A stretch of DNA of 10,311 nucleotides from Paracoccaceae bacterium (GTDB taxonomy: Bacteria; Pseudomonadota; Alphaproteobacteria; Rhodobacterales; Rhodobacteraceae). This document shows, piece by piece, positions 6,318-10,311 of the stretch. The notes below the pieces were generated by a model that was not told the DNA's origin, made no database searches, and saw only the letters and a program-made list of their open reading frames with translations. The number at the start of each line of letters is the position of its first letter. The stretch's first letter is position 1. The position numbers were made by a program, and so were the translations under genes. The stretch covers positions 1 to 10,311 of the forward strand of contig JALVEX010000241.1 of assembly GCA_027030435.1 (NCBI GenBank). Direction: 5' to 3'.

Positions 6318-6908
6318 ATGGCCGAGGCGGATCGCAGCAAATGGGATGCCCGCTACGCCTCGGGCGATTTCATGATCGAAAAGGGCCTGCCAAGCCCCAT
6401 TCTCGAGCGCCACATCAGGGCGGTGAAGCCGGGGCGGGCGCTGGACGTGGCCGCCGGCATGGGGCGCAACAGCCTCTATCTGGCCCGCCAAGGCTTCGAG
6501 GTTGATGCGCTCGACATTTCCCCGGTAGGGCTCGCGCATCTTGAAGCCGCGGCCCGTGCCGAGGGGCTGGGCGGGTGCATCCATGCCCGTGCGGTGGATC
6601 TGGAAGGATATGAGCCGGGCACGGATGAATATGATCTCATCCTCATGGCCAATTATCTCGACCGCCTCCTGATTGCGAAGCTCGGGCGCGCGCTGAAGCC
6701 GGACGGCATCCTGCTGATCGATACCTTCCTCGATGATCCCGAAAGCAAGGCACGCGCCATGAATCCGGCGCATCTTCTGCGAAGGGGCGAACTGGCGGAG
6801 ATTTTCGCCGAGGAGTTCGAGATCCTCGAAGATCGCGAATACCCGAAGATCTGCATGGATGGCACGGCGCGGGCAAAACAGGCCTTTGCCGTGCGCCGCT
6901 GGGGCTGA
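6318..6908 (+). CDS. Class I SAM-dependent methyltransferase (TehB-like)
   Basis: This is a 196-residue Rossmann-fold methyltransferase. Motif I is ALDVAAGMGRNS (41-52), close to the usual D-x-G-x-G-R-N-S of TehB/UbiE-like enzymes but with Ala in place of the first Gly. Acidic motif post-I is VDALDIS (62-68), followed by a motif II strand, YDLILMANYLDR. The N-terminus (KWDARYASGDF) is the WD.RY opening typical of TehB-like proteins. The substrate cannot be read from the sequence; small thiols, chalcogen oxyanions or metabolites are family possibilities. No signal peptide is seen. The ATG at 6318 follows the lysS stop by seven bases. A weak AGGG within the lysS end (6303-6306) is the only ribosome-binding-like sequence, so translation is probably coupled to lysS. 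An upstream in-frame ATG at 6273 would overlap lysS and is less likely. Confidence 0.85.
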   Translation: MAEADRSKWDARYASGDFMIEKGLPSPILERHIRAVKPGRALDVAAGMGRNSLYLARQGFEVDALDISPVGLAHLEAAARAEGLGGCIHARAVDLEGYEPGTDEYDLILMANYLDRLLIAKLGRALKPDGILLIDTFLDDPESKARAMNPAHLLRRGELAEIFAEEFEILEDREYPKICMDGTARAKQAFAVRRWG

Positions 6909-6964
6909 TAGCGCCTGTCAGGCAAAATGTGCAACACCCACCGTCACGCAGGCATAAAGGCGGG

Positions 6965-6979
6965 TTAACCCTTCATTGA
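6965..6979. promoter_or_regulatory. CtrA-like binding site (one mismatch)
   Basis: TTAA (6965-6968), seven bases, then TTGA (6976-6979) matches the alphaproteobacterial CtrA site TTAA-N7-TTAA except for one base. The first half lies in a perfect palindrome GGGTTAACCC (6962-6971). It is 136 bases upstream of the beta-helix gene. The 206-base gap has no other clear element, and one-mismatch sites are not rare, so this is a lead only. Confidence 0.3.
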
Positions 6980-7114
6980 TATTCCTTTTCGCCATCCGGG
7001 GGCACCTGCTCTCCGGGTTCCCCGCGAGCAACATTCGAGCAAACCGAGGCGCGCTTTGGCGTGGCTGGCGTGGAATTCCGGGTGCGTCCCCAAGATGGGA
7101 AAAGGGATTTCGAA

Positions 7115-9406
7115 ATGAACAAGGCAATCACCGACGGGCTTCAACTCATGCCGCCCGCTTTCGCGAACGGGCTTGACGTGTGGTCGAGCCAGGATGGCAC
7201 GCCGGGCTCCGATACCTACCAGAACGCCACCAATGCCGCCTTCATCCCCGCGGATCAGGATTTCGGCGGTTGTCTGGAACTGGTGAAAAACCAGAGCGTG
7301 CAGAAGCTGCGCTACATGGGCGAAACCCCAATCCTGCCGGGCTGTTATCTCGAGATCCGCGCCCGCGTGAAGGCGGTGAGCGGCAACCTGCCCGCTGTGC
7401 GCATCGCCGCCTGGGCCGGGGGCGCGGGGGGCGCGCATGTGGCGGGGGTGCCTGAAACGGGCCCATCGGTGCAACTCACCTCTTATGGAGAGATCGTGGA
7501 GGTGCGCGCGATCGTCGGCACCGGCACCCGCACGGGTGTTGACATGCCCTGGGGCACGGCGCCTCTCTATGGCCATTTCGGCCTTGATCTCACCGGCCCG
7601 AATGGCGGTGTCGTGCGCATTGATGACATCGTGATCGAGGACGTGACCCATTATTTCCACCGCAAGATGATGGACTGGGTGGATGTGGTGGATTACGGCG
7701 CCATCGGCGATGGCGTGACCGACAACACCGCCGCCTTCGAGGCGGCCGACGCCGCCGCCGCGGGGCGCGATGTGCTCGTGCCGGCGGGCAGCTTCTATCT
7801 TGGCGATCACGTCACCTTCGAAAACCGCGTGCGCTTCGAGGGCAATGTGATCATGCCCGATGCCAGGCGCCTCGTACTCACCCGCGATTTCTGCCTCGAT
7901 CAATATATCGACGCCTTCGGTGACGAGAAGCTTGCCCTGAAGAAGGCCCTGCAGGCGCTCTTCAACTACACCGACCACGACGCGCTTGATCTGAGCGGCC
8001 GCAGGATCGAGCTTGACGGCCCGATCGACGTGCAGGCCGCCGTGGACAACAAGACCACCTTCGAAGTGCGCCGCACCATACGGAACGGCCAGATCAACGC
8101 GGTAGCCGGTCCGGGCTGGGATGTGAGCCCCGTCACCTCGCAGGCCACCTATTCCACCTCGGCGCCAAAGACGCTTTCCAATGTGGTGAACGTTGCCAAT
8201 ATCGAGGTCGGCTCGCTGGTGAGCGGCAATGGCGTGGGGCGCGAGGTCTATGTGACGGCGCGCAATGTGGGCGCGCAGACGCTGACCCTCAGCCGCGAAC
8301 TGCATGATGCGGTGGGCACCCAGACCTTCACCTTCACCCGCTTCCGCTACGCGCTCGATTTCAGCGGTTTCGTGAAGCTCTCGAAGCTCACGCTCGACAA
8401 TGTGGAATTTCTCCTCAACGGCATCGGCAGCGGCGTGTTGCTGCCCCCGGACGGCCAGCTGATGCACATCCGCGACTGCTTCTTCACCAAGCCCAGGGAT
8501 CGCGCCATCACCTCGCACGGGATCGGCTGCCAGGGGATGCTGGTGGATCGTTGCAGATTCCTTTCGAACGAGCAGGCGAGCCGTGCCCAGGATCGCAGTT
8601 CGGTTGCGCTCAACGCCAACAAGAACGATGTGAAGCTGCGCGACAACATGGCCTCCCGCTTTGCCCATTTCGCCATCCTCGCCGGCACCGGCAACGTGAT
8701 CAGCGGCAATCACTTCTTCCAGGGCGACAACGAAGCCAGCGGCCTGCGCACCGCCGGGCTGATCCTGACCGCGAAGAACATGCGCACCACGATCTCCGGC
8801 AATTACGTGGACAACTGCTTCATCGAGATCAACAACGAGCATGACAGCGATCCCGATTTCGCCTCCGAGCTTTCCTTCGGCGGCCTCACGATCGACGGCA
8901 ATGTGTTCGTGGCCAGCAACACGGCAAGCTGGTTCACCTGGATCGTGGTGAAGCCCTATGGCACGGGCCATTTCCTGCACGGGCTCAACATCACAGGCAA
9001 CACCTTCCGCGCGATCAACGGGAGCATCTCAAGGGCCGAAAGCGTGGATACCACCTACGCGGGGCTCGATTTCGGGCGGATGCGCAACGTGATCGTGGAG
9101 GCAAACAGCTTCAATGCGGTCACCGATGCCTTCCAGAGCCCGGTTTCGATCGAACATGTGGAAAATTCCGATGCCCAGGTCTGGACGCTGGATTTCGCGC
9201 CTTACATGCCTTTCGGCGGGCGTGCGCGCAAGGTTACCGCGATCGTGCCGGTGGGCCAGATCACGGCCGGGGCCTCGGCGCGGGTCAGCACCATGCCCTT
9301 TGCGACCCCGGCCACGGGAGCAGGGCAGAACCAGGTGCAGCTTACATGGGACCAGCCCTGCCGCGGCAAGGTGATGGTGACGGCGCGGGTGGACAATCCG
9401 ACCTGA
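7115..9406 (+). CDS. Large beta-helix protein, pectate-lyase-3 / GH28-related, no signal peptide
   Basis: A 763-residue protein in three visible parts. Residues 13-180 look like a beta-sandwich (jelly-roll, carbohydrate-binding-like), ending with a VRIDDIVIED strand. Residues 187-680 form a right-handed parallel beta-helix that opens with VVDYGAIGDGVTDNTAAF (191-208), the hallmark N-terminus of pectate-lyase-3-type helices. Later rungs show a repeating I-x-G-N-x-F pattern (ISGNHFF 529, ISGNYVD 560, IDGNVFV 593, ITGNTFR 626, EANSFN 662). Residues 685-763 are a separate C-terminal beta domain. A Gly/Val/Thr-rich module (about 340-411) interrupts the helix. The ATG at 7115 has AAGGGA at 7102-7107; the frame is open to 7061 but the extension lacks a signal. 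No signal peptide, membrane segment or Ca-binding RTX repeats are seen, so export is unexplained. I see no lyase active site I can name. The role may be polysaccharide binding or cleavage, possibly as a phage-like spike. Confidence 0.85.
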   Translation: MNKAITDGLQLMPPAFANGLDVWSSQDGTPGSDTYQNATNAAFIPADQDFGGCLELVKNQSVQKLRYMGETPILPGCYLEIRARVKAVSGNLPAVRIAAWAGGAGGAHVAGVPETGPSVQLTSYGEIVEVRAIVGTGTRTGVDMPWGTAPLYGHFGLDLTGPNGGVVRIDDIVIEDVTHYFHRKMMDWVDVVDYGAIGDGVTDNTAAFEAADAAAAGRDVLVPAGSFYLGDHVTFENRVRFEGNVIMPDARRLVLTRDFCLDQYIDAFGDEKLALKKALQALFNYTDHDALDLSGRRIELDGPIDVQAAVDNKTTFEVRRTIRNGQINAVAGPGWDVSPVTSQATYSTSAPKTLSNVVNVANIEVGSLVSGNGVGREVYVTARNVGAQTLTLSRELHDAVGTQTFTFTRFRYALDFSGFVKLSKLTLDNVEFLLNGIGSGVLLPPDGQLMHIRDCFFTKPRDRAITSHGIGCQGMLVDRCRFLSNEQASRAQDRSSVALNANKNDVKLRDNMASRFAHFAILAGTGNVISGNHFFQGDNEASGLRTAGLILTAKNMRTTISGNYVDNCFIEINNEHDSDPDFASELSFGGLTIDGNVFVASNTASWFTWIVVKPYGTGHFLHGLNITGNTFRAINGSISRAESVDTTYAGLDFGRMRNVIVEANSFNAVTDAFQSPVSIEHVENSDAQVWTLDFAPYMPFGGRARKVTAIVPVGQITAGASARVSTMPFATPATGAGQNQVQLTWDQPCRGKVMVTARVDNPT

Positions 9407-9438
9407 TCGGAGCCGCCCGAACGTGGAGCAGCAGGGAG

Positions 9439-9464
9439 CGGGGTGCCGGTTGGCGCCCCGTTTT
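9439..9464 (+). terminator. Rho-independent terminator of the beta-helix gene
   Basis: CGGGGTGCC (9439-9447) pairs with GGCGCCCCG (9452-9460) over nine pairs (one G-U), with a GGTT loop and a TTTT tail at 9461-9464. It sits 32 bases past the stop at 9406 and separates this gene from the rhodanese gene. Confidence 0.82.
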
Positions 9465-9557
9465 CTTGCGGCTGGAATAATCCCGCGTCTGTGGTTACTA
9501 CTTGGAAAAGGGAAACCCATCGCCAGCCCTTGCAACAGCCCGGAGGACCACCCAGCC

Positions 9558-10163
9558 ATGCGCCTGCCCTATATCCTCTCAGCCATTACCGCCGCGCTTC
9601 TTGTGTTTTCGCCGGTACATGCCGAAAACAGGCCGGTGAACATCCGCCCCGATCTCCCTTCCGTCACGATCCAGACGGAAAGCGGCCCCATCGAGATCCG
9701 GCGCATTCAGGACAACGAGAACAGGCTCACGGGCGAATGGGCAAAAACATCCCGGCCCTGCCCGAATTTCTGCATTCAGCCGATGAGCCCGGCGCCGGGC
9801 GTGACAACCATCGGAGAGCTGGAGCTGATCGACATGCTGAAGGATCCCGAGGCGGTCGTCATCGATAGCCGGGTTTACAAATGGTACAAGAACGGCACCA
9901 TCCCGGGCTCCATCCACATCCCCTATACCGAGATCACCGACCGTCTGGACGAACTGGGCTGCGAGCCTGATTTCGACGGGTGGGTTTGCGAAGAGCCAAA
10001 ACCTGTGGCGCTGTTCTGCAATGGTCCGTGGTGCGGCCAATCGCCCACCGCGATCCGGGCGATGATCAAGGCTGGCTACCCGGCCGAGAAGATATACTAT
10101 TATCGCGGCGGGATGAACGTGTGGCGCCTTCTGGGGCTGACCGTGATCATACCGAAAGACTAG
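9558..10163 (+). CDS. Exported rhodanese-like domain protein with six cysteines
   Basis: A 201-residue single-domain rhodanese. Residues 1-22 form a signal peptide (hydrophobic AITAALLVFSPVHA end), so it acts in the periplasm. The fold is recognisable from VVIDSR (100-105), IPGSIHIPY (115-123) and YYYRGGMNVWRLLGL (180-194), the GG..W block near the end. The active-site region is FCNGPWCGQS (153-162): Cys154 aligns with the catalytic Cys, but the loop to the following Ser is about two residues longer than in classical sulfurtransferases and contains a second Cys159. Further Cys are 68 and 72 (CPNFC) and 135 and 144; all six fall after the signal peptide, so disulfides are likely. It might carry sulfane sulfur or act as a thiol redox protein; the sequence does not decide. 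The start at 9558 has GGAGGA at 9542-9547. The terminator upstream makes it the first gene of an operon with the ABM-type gene 20 bases downstream. Confidence 0.87.
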   Translation: MRLPYILSAITAALLVFSPVHAENRPVNIRPDLPSVTIQTESGPIEIRRIQDNENRLTGEWAKTSRPCPNFCIQPMSPAPGVTTIGELELIDMLKDPEAVVIDSRVYKWYKNGTIPGSIHIPYTEITDRLDELGCEPDFDGWVCEEPKPVALFCNGPWCGQSPTAIRAMIKAGYPAEKIYYYRGGMNVWRLLGLTVIIPKD

Positions 10164-10183
10164 AAGGCAGGAGGCCCTGAACC

Positions 10184-10311
10184 ATGAAAATAAGCAATGA
10201 AACGGATCGGCAGACCGTGATCACCACTTTCGAGGTAACGCCGGGCACATGCCAGGATCTCCTTGAGCTTCTGCAATCGGCCTATGACGAGGTGATCCGC
10301 CACCAGCACGG
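10184..10311 (+). CDS. Antibiotic biosynthesis monooxygenase (ABM) domain protein, N-terminal part
   Basis: The first 42 residues of a small protein starting MKISNETDRQ. The pattern VITTFEVTPGTCQDLLELL (12-30) followed by HQHG at the edge matches the first strand and helix of ABM-fold (dimeric ferredoxin-like) proteins: a hydrophobic strand, PG, a Leu-rich helix, then an HG..G turn. Family members are usually about 100 residues and are cofactor-free oxygenases, heme-handling proteins or unknown. The substrate cannot be told. AGGAGG at 10169-10174 and a 20-base gap after the rhodanese stop indicate co-transcription. The gene is cut by the right edge. Confidence 0.7.
   Translation, partial: MKISNETDRQTVITTFEVTPGTCQDLLELLQSAYDEVIRHQH

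Noticed and set aside
4751..6340. Long minus-strand open frame (529 codons) over lysS
   Set aside because: It is a GC-driven shadow of lysS; its sequence has no recognisable domain and no ribosome binding site.
6912..6922. GCCTGTCAGGC symmetric sequence after the methyltransferase
   Set aside because: The one-base centre cannot form a hairpin and no T-run follows.
6965..8980. Long minus-strand open frame (671 codons) over the beta-helix gene
   Set aside because: It is a His/Ala/Gly-rich shadow of a real coding strand that shows domain motifs.
9474..9496. GGAAT...GGTT resembling an EcfG stress promoter before the rhodanese gene
   Set aside because: The spacer is 14 bases, too short for the GGAAC-N16/17-CGTT pattern, and both elements are imperfect.

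Overview
The window looks like chromosomal DNA from a GC-rich alphaproteobacterium, most likely Rhodobacterales (Rhodobacteraceae). I base this on three things: a class I (archaeal-type) lysyl-tRNA synthetase, the nadD...dacB neighbourhood, and a large beta-helix protein of a type I associate with Rhodobacteraceae. This is recognition by eye, with no database search. I see no IS elements, tRNA, rRNA, CRISPR array or integrase. The content is mostly core genes with a few accessory ones.

Layout from left to right. (1) Minus strand, 1-1010: a cobalt-type nitrile hydratase operon, alpha subunit then beta subunit. The genes overlap by one base and beta runs off the left edge. (2) Plus strand, 1120-4066: nadD (NAD synthesis), a secreted type-1 copper cupredoxin and dacB (PBP4-type D-Ala-D-Ala carboxypeptidase/endopeptidase). 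A strong hairpin lies between the last two. (3) Minus strand, 4187-4609: a small TerB-like protein, convergent with dacB and divergent from lysS. (4) Plus strand, 4712-6908: lysS (class I) followed seven bases later by a TehB-like SAM methyltransferase. (5) Plus strand, 7115-9406: a 763-residue cytoplasm-start beta-helix (pectate-lyase-3 type) protein with an N-terminal jelly-roll-like domain. It ends in a textbook rho-independent terminator. (6) Plus strand, 9558 to the right edge: an exported rhodanese-like protein with six cysteines, then the start of a small ABM-type (antibiotic biosynthesis monooxygenase fold) protein, apparently in one operon.

How the genes work together: nthA and nthB form one enzyme (nitrile to amide). 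nadD and dacB are housekeeping genes for NAD and peptidoglycan. lysS and the methyltransferase are probably co-transcribed. TerB-like and TehB-like proteins flank lysS, but the sequence does not show that they act together. The most intriguing gene is the beta-helix protein. It has no signal peptide, its architecture resembles phage tail or head spikes, and a one-mismatch CtrA site lies upstream. That suggests, without proving, a spike or fibre released by lysis, for example part of a gene transfer agent. No clearly new multi-gene system is visible. All stretches without genes are shorter than 300 bases.
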